From positions 28,025 to 92,024 of the forward strand of contig JARLGU010000060.1 in the NCBI GenBank assembly GCA_031292625.1: a stretch of 64,000 nt of DNA, in the 5' to 3' direction. The stretch is from Capsulimonadaceae bacterium (GTDB lineage Bacteria; Armatimonadota; Armatimonadia; Armatimonadales; Capsulimonadaceae). Position numbers and translations under genes: made by a program. Shown piece after piece: positions 9,201 to 17,189 of the stretch. Under the pieces are notes generated by a model. That model saw only the letters and a program-made list of their open reading frames with translations, searched no databases and was not told where the DNA came from. Each line of letters begins with the position of its first letter. The first letter of the stretch is position 1.

Positions 9201-9540
9201 TTAGGAGCGTGCGTAATATTCGAGAGGATTTTTAAGACGGCTCCCCGGCCGCCGTGGCCGTTTTTGGAAAAGGGCCGTCACCGCGCTTCACCGCTTCACG
9301 ATGTGCTCCGGGATCGAACGCTGGCTAAAAGGCCGTATGCGTGTTGACGAGGCAACGTAAATCACCGCCGTGAACGAGGCGCGGGCAAGACCGGTCCGTG
9401 ACCGGCGGCCGATGGCGGCAAAAGGCCGTACGCGTGTTGACGAAGCATTGTCAATCACCGCCGTGAACGAGGCGCGAGCGAAAAAAGGCCCCGGCGGCCG
9501 GAGCCGTCCTGAATTTTGTCCGCGTAACGCCGATTAATTA
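9201..9540 (+). repeat. Large dispersed intergenic repeat, copy A (with internal tandem duplication)
   Basis: About 340 bp of non-coding sequence that recurs in opposite orientation at 62405-62659. The core is bounded by imperfect terminal inverted repeats: AGACGGCTCCCCGGCCGCCG at 9235 and the complement of GGACGGCTCCGGCCGCCGG ending near 9512. Copy A has one extra internal unit: the block starting AAAAGGCCGTATGCGTGTTG at 9327 recurs at 9420 (period 93 bp), which accounts for nearly all the length difference from copy B. The termini suggest a MITE-like element or a structured RNA; no transposase is nearby. Confidence 0.75.
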
Positions 9541-9546
9541 CCCACT

Positions 9547-10197
9547 CTACGGCGTTTCGTTGCTTCCGTGATCCGGCCACTCTTGCCGTCTCCATGGCCC
9601 CCTGAGCACGGCGGGAAGGCGCAGGTTAAGGGCAATAGCGGCGACGCGGAGGGCGAACATGAAGGCGACGGCAATGGGACTGGCGAGGTCGGTTGGCACG
9701 TGCGTCGCGCGCAGGGCGAGGAACAGGATGGCGCCTACGAGGCAGACCGTGGCGTAAATGTCTTCGCACAGCACGAGGGGCACCTCGTTGCACAGGACAT
9801 CGCGCCCGATGCCGCCGACGACTCCCGTAACGACGCCCATGAGCAGGGCGATGACCGGCGATACGCTGGCTGCCAGGGCCTTTTGGACTCCGATCGTCGT
9901 GGCGACCGCGAGCCCTCCGGCGTCGGCGATCAGCAGGATGCGGCGGGGCACGGTGTGGCGTTGCGCGGTAAGAAAAGTCGCGACGGATGCCAGTGTGACG
10001 AGTACGATATAGGTTGAATCGCGCACCCAGAAGACGGGGCCGTGCTGCAGGACCATATCCCGCAGCGTCCCGCCGCCGAGCGCGGTGACGAATCCGATCG
10101 CGCAAGCGCCGAACACGTCCATGCCTCGCTCGCGCGCCTCAAGCGCGCCGCTGACAGCGAAAACGATGACTCCAAGCAAGTCGAGGTAATGGAACAT
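9547..10197 (-). CDS. TRIC/UPF0126-family membrane channel or glycine-transporter-like protein
   Basis: A 216-aa membrane protein of the bacterial TRIC/UPF0126 family, built of two repeats of three transmembrane helices. Each repeat has its marker: ALGGGTLRDM near residue 35 and GVVGGIGRDVL near residue 120. Homologues form trimeric cation channels or have been annotated as glycine transporters. Met at 10197 fits the family start; the frame is open further upstream to 10260, but that part is duplicated promoter DNA. Its first 99 codons and upstream region are duplicated at 11934-12379. The distal third is unique to this copy, so this is the intact gene. Confidence 0.85.
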   Translation of the reverse strand: MFHYLDLLGVIVFAVSGALEARERGMDVFGACAIGFVTALGGGTLRDMVLQHGPVFWVRDSTYIVLVTLASVATFLTAQRHTVPRRILLIADAGGLAVATTIGVQKALAASVSPVIALLMGVVTGVVGGIGRDVLCNEVPLVLCEDIYATVCLVGAILFLALRATHVPTDLASPIAVAFMFALRVAAIALNLRLPAVLRGPWRRQEWPDHGSNETP

Positions 10198-10347
10198 AGG
10201 CGAGTCTTTACAAGCGTGTGGCGGCGCGCGATCTTGGACCGAGCGCCAATTGCCAGTCACTCAGTATTCGCGTCTCGTAGGCCGTCCTCCTGCCTGCCCC
10301 GCCGCACGCAAGGCCCAGGGATCCGTCCATATGTTGGGCTAAGCGCC
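9902..10347. repeat. Segmental duplication, copy 1 (446 bp)
   Basis: This block (promoter, start and N-terminal half of the TRIC-like gene) matches 11934-12379 without a single gap (constant offset 2032) and with about 15 substitutions counted by eye, nearly all transitions. Confidence 0.9.
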
Positions 10348-10455
10348 TGTCATAACATGTTCGGAACCCATCCTCCAGGACCGGAAAGAGGGTTTGGCGG
10401 CTTGGCCACCGACAGATCGCGTCGATCAAGCGGTACGTCGAACTCTCTGTCGAGA

Positions 10456-10483
10456 CGGCAGGCTCGGAGTTACGAGCCTGCCG
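10456..10483. other. Perfect 11-bp stem hairpin
   Basis: CGGCAGGCTCG and CGAGCCTGCCG flank a 6-nt loop. There is no T-tract. It lies in the 420 bp between the duplicated segment and the methyltransferase gene, where no gene was seen (10348-10766). Confidence 0.5.
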
Positions 10484-10766
10484 ACGAAGGAAGAAGGACT
10501 GAGAACGTTCCTTACAGTACGCCTGCGAGTATATGTAGGAAGAGAGGGCGTTGGGACTCTTGAACAGGGAGGGTTAGAGTAGAAGGCGGATCAGTCGCGC
10601 TGTCTGGGTTCCCTTAACAATAGACAGCCGTCCTTTACTCGTCTGGCGATGGCTTTTTGCGCCGCTGTTCGTATTTTAATCCTTGCGTCGCGATCATTTC
10701 CACGTTCTCAAACGCAATCCAAGAACACTCATACGCCCCAATCCGATGGGGACAAAGCCGTGATCA

Positions 10767-11399
10767 TTAGTTGTCTACTTCGCCTTTTTTACATTTTATC
10801 AGAAAGAATGGGTAATTCTCAGTAATATCTACGATTTCAAACAATCCAGCCTTGTCAAACTCAGCGTGAATTGATTCTTTATCATAAAAGAACATCTTGA
10901 CTCCCTTAAATATTTCGTAGCGATCCTTGCTGATAAATTGGCCTGTGCCGTAAGTCTGGGCTTCTTTCGAAATAGCTGTAAAAAACATATAACCGTCGTC
11001 TGACAGTTGGTTGTAGCAGTCACTGATTAGCTTTTGTCGTTCGCTACTGTCCAGTAAATGAATTAAGGCATAGCAAAATATTCCATCGTAACGGCAATTG
11101 TCGAACGGCATATCAGCAACAGAACCGTGATAGATAGTCATATCTGCGCCGTAATGTTTTCTGGCTAGTTCAATAGCAGTCTTAGATATTTCAATTCCGG
11201 TTACAGTTATTCCATTGTCCCTGAAAACTTGAGCATTTCGTCCGTAACCGATACCAGGAATTAGAATATTCTTGATTGACATTTTTATAAAAAAGTTCTT
11301 TGTCAATGCAGCAGAATTGGATGGCTCAAATCCCCACATTTCCTGTTTTTCGATAAAGCTGGATTCCCAAAACTCAGGTTTTTCGATTTTATCTATCAT
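10767..11399 (-). CDS. Class I SAM-dependent methyltransferase, AT-rich
   Basis: A 210-aa Rossmann-fold methyltransferase of the TehB/thiopurine-methyltransferase-like type: WGFEPS near the N-terminus, the SAM-binding loop ILIPGIGYGRNAQVF, an acidic residue after beta-2 (VTGIEIS), and the DGIFCYALIHLLD segment. Small-molecule detoxification is typical of relatives; the substrate is unknown. Base composition is clearly lower in GC than in all neighbours and the codons are A/T-ending and Lys/Ile-rich. Together with its position between two copies of a duplicated segment, this points to recent horizontal acquisition. Confidence 0.85.
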   Translation of the reverse strand: MIDKIEKPEFWESSFIEKQEMWGFEPSNSAALTKNFFIKMSIKNILIPGIGYGRNAQVFRDNGITVTGIEISKTAIELARKHYGADMTIYHGSVADMPFDNCRYDGIFCYALIHLLDSSERQKLISDCYNQLSDDGYMFFTAISKEAQTYGTGQFISKDRYEIFKGVKMFFYDKESIHAEFDKAGLFEIVDITENYPFFLIKCKKGEVDN

Positions 11400-11933
11400 A
11401 ACGTTTTTTTAATATATCTGATTAAGTGCGTGCTGAGTAAATAAGCACACTGTCACCAACACGCGTGAAGTTGTAATTCGTAGAATATTGGCTGGTGGAC
11501 TGCTCCCCGAAAATGACGCAAACAGTTTAGGTGAGCCCACATACTGTTTGCGCTCGCCTGTTCGAACTCGCCAGGAGCCGAATATCCGAAAGCCGGCTGC
11601 ATCCGCTTCGTCCAAGGAGAGCGCTGCTTCCCAGCAGCGGAAAACCGCAGGATCAGTAGATTTTGCCGCTCGTGATCGTCGATGAACACAAAAATTACGC
11701 CGTCATCTCGATGTAGTTGCGTGGTTATTTCGACGCATGAATGTTAATATCCTCCGTTTTCGACGCAATCAACTGCCTAATTGTGTAAATGCTCCGAAAT
11801 GCCGGATCGTAATCGCGAGATCCTGCGCACTTCGCCTTAGTCGATGCCCAGTCAAGGAATGGTGCGCGATGGGGGCAGACTATTCGTTGTAGGTGCAACG
11901 ACAAACGAAGGTAGAGCGAGCGGAATTGCACCC
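11400..11933. other. Intergenic stretch, no gene recognised
   Basis: About 530 bp of mixed composition. Short overlapping open frames on the minus strand (11409-11689) look like debris and match nothing I recognise. The right edge is the exact junction (11934) of the segmental duplication. Confidence 0.4.
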
Positions 11934-12229
11934 GCGACCGCGAGCCCTCCGGCGTCGGCGATCAGCAGGATGCGGCGGGGCACGGCGTGGCGTTGCGCGG
12001 TAAGAAAAGTCGCGACAGATGCCAGTGTGACGAGTACGATATAGGTTGAATCGCGCACCCAGAAGACGGGGCCGTGCTGCAGGACCATATCCTGCAGCGT
12101 CCCGCCGCCGAGCGCGGTGACGAATCCGATCGCGCAAGCGCCGAACACGTCCATGCCTCGCTTGCGCGCCTCAAGCGCGCCGCTAACCGCGAAAACGATA
12201 ACTCCGAGCAGGTCGAGGTAATGGAACAT
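11934..12229 (-). pseudogene. Truncated duplicate of the TRIC-like gene
   Basis: The start codon (12229) and the first 98 or so codons match the intact gene at 9547-10197 with only a few substitutions (for example RERG to RKRG, TLRDM to TLQDM). The homology then stops abruptly after ADAGGLAVA, and the frame runs into unrelated sequence until 11852. It lacks the last transmembrane helix of the first half and the whole second repeat, so it cannot make a normal channel. The promoter region is also copied (to 12379). Confidence 0.88.
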
Positions 12230-12379
12230 AGGCGAGTCTTTACAAGCGTGTGGCGGCGTGCGATCCTGGACCGAGCGCTGATTGCCAGTCACTCAGTATT
12301 CGCGTCTCGTAGGTCGTCCTCCTGCCTGCCCCGCCGCACGCAAGGCCCAGGAATCCGTCCATATGTTGGGCTAAGCGCC
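11934..12379. repeat. Segmental duplication, copy 2 (446 bp)
   Basis: This is the partner of 9902-10347. Both junctions are sharp: unrelated DNA begins at 11933 on one side and 12380 on the other. Confidence 0.9.
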
Positions 12380-12666
12380 CAGAATCATCACATGGGGGCT
12401 CAATGGGGCAATGACTGCGTAGCGGCGCGTGGCCAACGCTTGTCGTCTACCTCGGTTCCGCATTGAGCTCGCCGGCTGATTTTGAAAACCTGCGCGAGGC
12501 GAGGCCAGCCGAGAAACTCGGGAACAGGACAGCGCCCTTCGACTCCGGGAAGTTCCCCAATATCACCTGCGGTTCTCGAAGGCGCAGGATCTCACAAGCG
12601 GGACGAGAGGTCTTCCGCACTGCATATTATTCCAAGTGCGTCCCCCAGAAAAATATCACAGATCTC

Positions 12667-12696
12667 TTGACACAACGTGGGCAATTGGGATACACT
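12667..12696 (+). promoter_or_regulatory. Sigma-70-type promoter of candidate small RNA
   Basis: TTGACA (12667-12672) and TACACT (12691-12696) with an 18-bp spacer. The next downstream feature on this strand is a rho-independent terminator at 12904-12946, with no plausible coding frame between. Confidence 0.6.
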
Positions 12697-12702
12697 GTTG
12701 TT

Positions 12703-12946
12703 GATATACCTTAATGCATACCTGGATAGTGCAGATTAGCTGTAAGGTTTGGCGTTGTCGTTACTCGGAGCGACGGCGGCAAACTGCGGTGATGACAATG
12801 GGGTCTCGTCGCAGGCTTTTGACAAATTGCACAGATGTGCGGCGCTGAATGTACGCGGGGAATGACGGGCCCTTCGGATGTTCTTATTGGCGCTTGCACG
12901 ACGACCGCCGGTGAACTCGAGAGGGTGGTTTCACCGGCGGTTTTTT
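12703..12946 (+). ncRNA. Candidate small RNA, about 244 nt
   Basis: Inferred from a good promoter ending at 12696 and a strong terminator ending at 12946, with no credible open reading frame in between. Local stems are possible: GTCGTT/AGCGAC near 12755, CTGCG/CGCAG near 12783-12820, and GCAC/GTGC near 12834. I could not match it to 6S RNA, SRP RNA, RNase P or tmRNA by their hallmark motifs. It lies antiparallel to, and ends 30 bp before the 3' end of, the CBM9-like gene, so an antisense role is also possible. Confidence 0.45.
12904..12946 (+). terminator. Rho-independent terminator
   Basis: ACCGCCGGTGAA pairs with TTCACCGGCGGT (12 bp, 14-nt loop) and is followed by six T residues on the plus strand. 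The adjacent protein gene is on the minus strand, where no T-tract follows, so the terminator serves a plus-strand transcript. Confidence 0.8.
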
Positions 12947-12976
12947 GCGTCGGCCTGACGCTGGCCGAGCGTCTCT

Positions 12977-13801
12977 TTACTTGGCTTGGGGAGTTGTCGT
13001 TTCCAGCCTGAGGAATCCCATGCCTTGCGGCGAAAGATCCTCCGCTCCAGCTGGAACGGGCGCCCAGTCGAGCGCAACACGCATGAGGCCCTGTGCGGTG
13101 GGAGAGTAGTCGTATCGCAGGAAGTTGGCTCGCACGGATGTGGACGGTGTAAACTGGGTCATTTCCAGCGTCCCCAGGATTGTGGTCGCCGGGATCGCCA
13201 TATCGAGCCGCCATCCCGTTGGCGTAGCGACCGCCAGGCTTCTTAGGCCGTCGACGTTCCATCCAGGTTCGCGTTTGAGCTGGTGGGCGATCACGCCGTC
13301 GACGAGGCGGAATACGTCGTCGGATTGGGCAGTCCCGGTGACCCAGAACGCCTCGTCTCGAATATCGTTGCTCGGCGTCGCGAGGATTTCCAGCCAATGT
13401 GCGCCGACTCCGCGCGGATCGATGAGTATTCCCACGCAATCTTCCGAGGCGAGATCGGCATCGTGTCCGTGGATGTTGCCGTAGGGAAGAAGCTTACCGC
13501 CGACCTCAAACCGCACGTAAAGGTAATCGGCGTCCCAGAGCAGCTTGACGTTCGTCGGCAGCGCGACTTCGGGGGCGGGAGAATCCAGTGCGAGGCCTAA
13601 CGAATCGACCACGGCTGCGGACGCCCATGCGGGATCGTCCGCCGACGCATCGACACGCGGCGTCAACGTGGTGTTGGGCACTTCCAGAACCGGCCGGATT
13701 GCCGGTATGTGCACAGGAAGCGTTACGTCCGCGAACGCCGTTTGGTGCATTCCGGCGATCACAAGTGCGACGATTAGAAATAGGGGCGATGTCCGCAACA
13801 T
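12977..13801 (-). CDS. Secreted protein with CBM9-like carbohydrate-binding fold
   Basis: A 274-aa protein with a clear signal peptide (MLRTSPLFLIVALVIAGMHQTAFA). The mature part resembles the family 9 carbohydrate-binding/DOMON-like fold: DPAWASAAVV at the start, the LLWDADYLYVRFEV strand, a DCVGILIDPRG strand, GWRLDMAIP, and the C-terminal NFLRYDYS. Proteins of this type bind cell-wall polysaccharide or its fragments outside the cell. It lies 64 bp downstream of the GH13 gene on the same strand and could be co-transcribed. No catalytic domain is attached. Confidence 0.78.
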   Translation of the reverse strand: MLRTSPLFLIVALVIAGMHQTAFADVTLPVHIPAIRPVLEVPNTTLTPRVDASADDPAWASAAVVDSLGLALDSPAPEVALPTNVKLLWDADYLYVRFEVGGKLLPYGNIHGHDADLASEDCVGILIDPRGVGAHWLEILATPSNDIRDEAFWVTGTAQSDDVFRLVDGVIAHQLKREPGWNVDGLRSLAVATPTGWRLDMAIPATTILGTLEMTQFTPSTSVRANFLRYDYSPTAQGLMRVALDWAPVPAGAEDLSPQGMGFLRLETTTPQAK

Positions 13802-13865
13802 AATCTCCTCGGCTATAGCTTAGAGTTTACCGCCCCATTTCCCTTCAATTGGCGCATTCGCAATA

Positions 13866-15674
13866 TTAGTTTCGGTTAGAGATTATCTGGATCTCGCCCG
13901 GCCGAAGCGTGATCGGAATGTATCGGGACTTACCGTCGGGGTACGTCTCGGCGTGAACGGTCGATGCCGCGCCGGGCTTGTTGCTCAGCAGCACGTCGAA
14001 CGCTTCGTTGTGGGCGTTCAGAATGATGTCGACGATGACGTAGCCCGTCCATTGGTAGTGCAGGTTGGGATTCGCCACCACGAGAACCTCCTGCTCCGCG
14101 AGGACGCGCGAGAATGCGATCGGATCGCCCGGGGTCGTCGGAACGTAGAAGCTCTCCGTGTCGATGGAAACCGGCCGGAAGTACTGTCTGCCGTACCGCA
14201 GGGGCGGTTGCTCGGCGCGGACCGCGGCCACTCGCTTGAGAAACTGATAGAAGCGATGGTTTTGATCGAAGCCGCCGCCTGGCTTGCCCCACAGAGCTTC
14301 GCGCACGGCCTCCTCGTCGTTCCCCCAGCCGTGCAATCCCTGCTCCGTGCCATAGTAGACGCAGGGAATGCCCTGCAAGCCGAATAGGCAGCCGATCGCG
14401 ATTTCAAGCTGGTCGTCGTAGGCGTTCGGATTGTCCGCGGGGCTGTAGTAGACGCGGTGATGCGAGTCATGGTTGTCGAGGAAGGTGACGAAGAACTTGC
14501 TTGCCTCGCCGTGCGTGCTCAGTATGTGGCGCTCAAGCTCCCGGCGGTGATCGTACATGGCGGCAAGATTCGACGGGGGATGTATGCCCTTGGCGATATC
14601 CGGCAGGACGAACATGAGCGGGAAGTCCAGCGCGGCATCCGCTGCCTTGAGCTCATCGTTGTCCGTGACCGTGTTACGGCCAATATACTGAGCGATCATG
14701 TCCTCGCTATCGAACACTTCGCAGAAAATGAAGAAGTTTCTCTTACCGATCGTCTCGGCGAATTCGCGCATGGACGTGCAAAATGTGCGGCCGAACGTTC
14801 GGTCAATATGCTTGAACGCATCGACCCTCAGGCCGTCGACGTCGAACTTGCCGACAATATATTCGTAGGCGCGGATCAGCGTCTCACGCGTGTCCGTGCT
14901 GCCGTCGGTGACCAGCGCCTTCAGGCTCATGAAGTCGGTCTCGATTTCGAAGCCTTCGCCGCGACGGTAGAACTGATGGTTCGAGCGAAGCTCAACGGGC
15001 CAAACGCCGGCATCGTCGTCGCCGTACGGGATATCGGATGCATCTTGCCAATCCGGATTGGGTTGCCCGTTCGAATCGCGCCAGACGACTGGCGCGGCAT
15101 CGTGCTGAAACGGGATCTTATTGGTGGTCGTGCCGTCGGGGCGAGGATAGGCAAATACGTCTCCGGTATGGTGGAGCACGATGTCGAACACGACATACAT
15201 TCCGCGTGCATGCGCCTCGTCGATGAGCAAGTGCAGCTCGTTCTCGACGATCGATGGATCCTTGCGCGCGGCCTCGGGATCGGAGCTCAGACGCGGATCG
15301 ATCGCCAGGAAGTTCTGCACGGCGTACCCGTGATACGTCGGCCGGTAGAGGCAGTTCTTCTGCACCGGCGACAGCCAGATCGCGCGTACGCCCAGCTCTT
15401 GCAGATACGGCAAGCGTTTGCGAACGCCTTCCAGGGTGCCGCCCTGAAACAGGTAGCGATTGCGGCCGTCCCACTGAGCGCGCGGCTCGGCGGCCGGATT
15501 GTCAAAGCGGTCAATGACAAGCTGGTACATCCACACATCGCGCCAGTCCGCGGGAGAGGGAAACGGGGTCTGTATCGTGACCGAAGAGCCGTTGAGCTTG
15601 ACGGTTTTGGACGATGGGGTTCGCAGCGACTTAAAGAGCTTCGAAATGGACGGGTCGTGTATGGATTTGATCAT
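13866..15674 (-). CDS. GH13 alpha-amylase-family glycoside hydrolase
   Basis: A 602-aa TIM-barrel enzyme of family GH13. The catalytic triad is visible: nucleophile D285 in DGLRVDAFKHI, acid/base E319 in FIFCEVFDSED, and transition-state Asp D403 in FLDNHDSHHR. Upstream conserved regions (YQLVIDRFDNP, GVRAIWLSP, VVFDIVLHHTGD) are also present. No signal peptide is seen, so it should act in the cytoplasm on alpha-glucans or malto-oligosaccharides. The N-terminal 40 residues are not part of the barrel. A TATATTATAA stretch lies within 8 bp of the ATG and no Shine-Dalgarno is visible, so the message may be nearly leaderless. The exact specificity within GH13 is not predictable by eye. Confidence 0.93.
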   Translation of the reverse strand: MIKSIHDPSISKLFKSLRTPSSKTVKLNGSSVTIQTPFPSPADWRDVWMYQLVIDRFDNPAAEPRAQWDGRNRYLFQGGTLEGVRKRLPYLQELGVRAIWLSPVQKNCLYRPTYHGYAVQNFLAIDPRLSSDPEAARKDPSIVENELHLLIDEAHARGMYVVFDIVLHHTGDVFAYPRPDGTTTNKIPFQHDAAPVVWRDSNGQPNPDWQDASDIPYGDDDAGVWPVELRSNHQFYRRGEGFEIETDFMSLKALVTDGSTDTRETLIRAYEYIVGKFDVDGLRVDAFKHIDRTFGRTFCTSMREFAETIGKRNFFIFCEVFDSEDMIAQYIGRNTVTDNDELKAADAALDFPLMFVLPDIAKGIHPPSNLAAMYDHRRELERHILSTHGEASKFFVTFLDNHDSHHRVYYSPADNPNAYDDQLEIAIGCLFGLQGIPCVYYGTEQGLHGWGNDEEAVREALWGKPGGGFDQNHRFYQFLKRVAAVRAEQPPLRYGRQYFRPVSIDTESFYVPTTPGDPIAFSRVLAEQEVLVVANPNLHYQWTGYVIVDIILNAHNEAFDVLLSNKPGAASTVHAETYPDGKSRYIPITLRPGEIQIISNRN

Positions 15675-15857
15675 GGCTTATAATATACGGCGAAATGACG
15701 TTATTACAGCTATCGGACAGGCCAACGTGAAGTTGGAGCTGTTTTTTTCGGCCGTAGGGAGGAGGAGTGAAGCGGTTTGATAGCGGCGCCAGCGCGTGCA
15801 GGTACGAAATGCAGCGTGGGTTCATGTCACATGGGAGTGTGGGAGCGCAAGACTAAC

Positions 15858-15884
15858 GCCACCGGCCGCGACGTCCCCGGTGGC
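15858..15884 (-). terminator. Hairpin downstream of gene remnant
   Basis: GCCACCGG/CCGGTGGC with an 11-nt loop, 34 bp past the stop codon of the minus-strand remnant at 15918. It fits a relic terminator; the T-tract is weak. Confidence 0.4.
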
Positions 15885-15917
15885 ATTAGGACGGACTTGC
15901 TGTGGCTACGGCCGCAA

Positions 15918-16067
15918 TTATTTCGCAGGCGGCGTAACGTCGGTTAAAGAGGCGTCATCGATCAACAGACTCGACCCCGCCGGAGGATAGAGAATGAAGA
16001 AGCCGTCCGAGGTCGCCTTCGCGGTCGCTTGAACCGGGCACCAGCATAACGCCCAAACGTTGCAAAG
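15918..16067 (-). pseudogene. 3' remnant of a secreted carbohydrate-binding-type protein
   Basis: A 49-codon open frame without start codon ends in TSDGFFILYPPAGSSLLIDD followed by ASLTDVTPPAK and a stop. This reads like the last beta-strands of an extracellular beta-sandwich or concanavalin-like domain, whose ends often read IDDVSL. Upstream the frame is closed by a stop at 16068-16070, and the rest of the gene has been replaced by the promoter region of the LacI operon. I infer a decayed gene; it has no initiation signal. Confidence 0.45.
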
Positions 16068-16097
16068 CTATTTAGACGTAAAATCTGTGAATATTGC

Positions 16098-16147
16098 TTG
16101 ACACACAGGTGTGTGCGTGCTAATATATCTTTACACACAGGTGTGGG
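16098..16147 (+). promoter_or_regulatory. lacI-type promoter with two CACACAGGTGTGTG operators
   Basis: TTGACA (16098-16103), a 17-bp spacer and TAATAT (16121-16126) form a near-consensus promoter. A perfect palindrome CACACA-GG-TGTGTG (16102-16115) overlaps the -35 box. A slightly degenerate copy CACACA-GG-TGTGGG (16134-16147) covers the transcription start, and the two centres are 32 bp apart, about three helical turns. This is what an autorepressing LacI protein binding two sites would need. Confidence 0.8.
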
Positions 16148-16154
16148 GTGAGAG

Positions 16155-17171
16155 ATGAGCGTAAGTATTACAGAAATTGCAAAGCGGCTGAATGTCTCCC
16201 ATTCCACGGTTTCGCGGGTCTTAAACGGTCGCGGTAAACAGTATGCCTCCGAGCAAACGGCGCGGCAGATCCGCGACCTGGCGGTTGAGCTGAACTATCG
16301 GCCAAACCGGCTTGCGAGCGGTCTCTTGCGCGGCAAGACAAATCTGATCGGCGTCGCAATGGGCCGCTGCAACAGTTCGTACGCTGGGGGGATCCTCGAA
16401 GGCGTACGCGCTGCATGCGAGGACATCGGCTATCAGGTTCTCCTTGGACGCGCCAAGAACGACGAACTAAGCGAGAGCAAGCAAGTTCGGTTGTTGCTTG
16501 ACTACAAGGTAGACGGATTAATCTGCGTCGCGGATGGCTGGGGACACGAGCGGATTCTTCACTGGCTTGACGAAGTCGTGATGCGGGACCTTCCTTGCGC
16601 CGTGATCGACTCGCGCGCCTATGCCGATAGAGTCGATTGCGTGGTGACCGACGATGTCGCGGGAGCCGCAATGGCGACCCGGCATCTGATCGAACTGGGG
16701 CATCGGAGAATAGCCCATGTCGGAGGCGGCGATATTCGCACGACGTCCACGGACCGCCGCAACGGTTACCTGCGCGCTCTGGCCGATGCGGGCATCGCAA
16801 GCGACCCTGCGCTAATACAGGGCTGCGCGTACTCAAAGGAGTCCGCAACCGCGGCGATTCAAACCATTCTTGAGGTTCGCCCGCTTCCCACCGCTGTATT
16901 TGTCGCGAGCGACGGCGATGCGTATTGGGTCTGGCAAACGCTGAATGATCGCGGAATACGGGTACCCGACGATATCGCGCTCGTGGGATACGGAAATCTC
17001 GACGTAGGCCTTGGCCTCGGCCTGACGACGGTCGATCAAGCGCCTCAGACGCTCGGGGCGATGGCCGTGAAGAGGGTTCTCAATCGGATTGACCGGCCTG
17101 GCGCGCCTCACGAGGTTGTGGAGTTGAACACGCAATTGATTGTACGGCGAAGTTCAGCCGCGCGTGCGTAG
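16155..17171 (+). CDS. LacI-family transcriptional regulator
   Basis: A 338-aa LacI/GalR regulator. The N-terminal helix-turn-helix (VSITEIAKRLNVSHSTVSRV, residues 2-21) is followed by the hinge helix (PNRLASGLL) and a periplasmic-binding-protein-like effector domain. It heads an operon with a pseudopilin gene 18 bp downstream and two secreted polysaccharide-active proteins, so the effector is probably a sugar released from their substrate. Two palindromes in its own promoter (16102 and 16134) are the likely binding sites, giving autoregulation of the entire operon. Confidence 0.93.
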   Translation: MSVSITEIAKRLNVSHSTVSRVLNGRGKQYASEQTARQIRDLAVELNYRPNRLASGLLRGKTNLIGVAMGRCNSSYAGGILEGVRAACEDIGYQVLLGRAKNDELSESKQVRLLLDYKVDGLICVADGWGHERILHWLDEVVMRDLPCAVIDSRAYADRVDCVVTDDVAGAAMATRHLIELGHRRIAHVGGGDIRTTSTDRRNGYLRALADAGIASDPALIQGCAYSKESATAAIQTILEVRPLPTAVFVASDGDAYWVWQTLNDRGIRVPDDIALVGYGNLDVGLGLGLTTVDQAPQTLGAMAVKRVLNRIDRPGAPHEVVELNTQLIVRRSSAARA

Positions 17172-17189
17172 GCAAAGGAGAATGTCAGC

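Noticed and set aside
9201..9540. Insertion sequence
   Set aside because: It has inverted termini but no transposase frame; treated as a non-autonomous repeat.
11409..11689. Overlapping 68- and 78-codon minus-strand frames
   Set aside because: No ribosome-binding site, no recognised similarity and mutually exclusive frames.
12703..12946. 6S RNA, SRP RNA or tmRNA
   Set aside because: The hallmark motifs (6S central bubble closure, SRP GGAAG/GCAG loop, tmRNA termini) were not found.
14457..15683. 408-codon open frame opposite the GH13 gene
   Set aside because: The antisense frame is open only because of GC-rich codon bias; the minus strand carries an intact GH13 catalytic triad.
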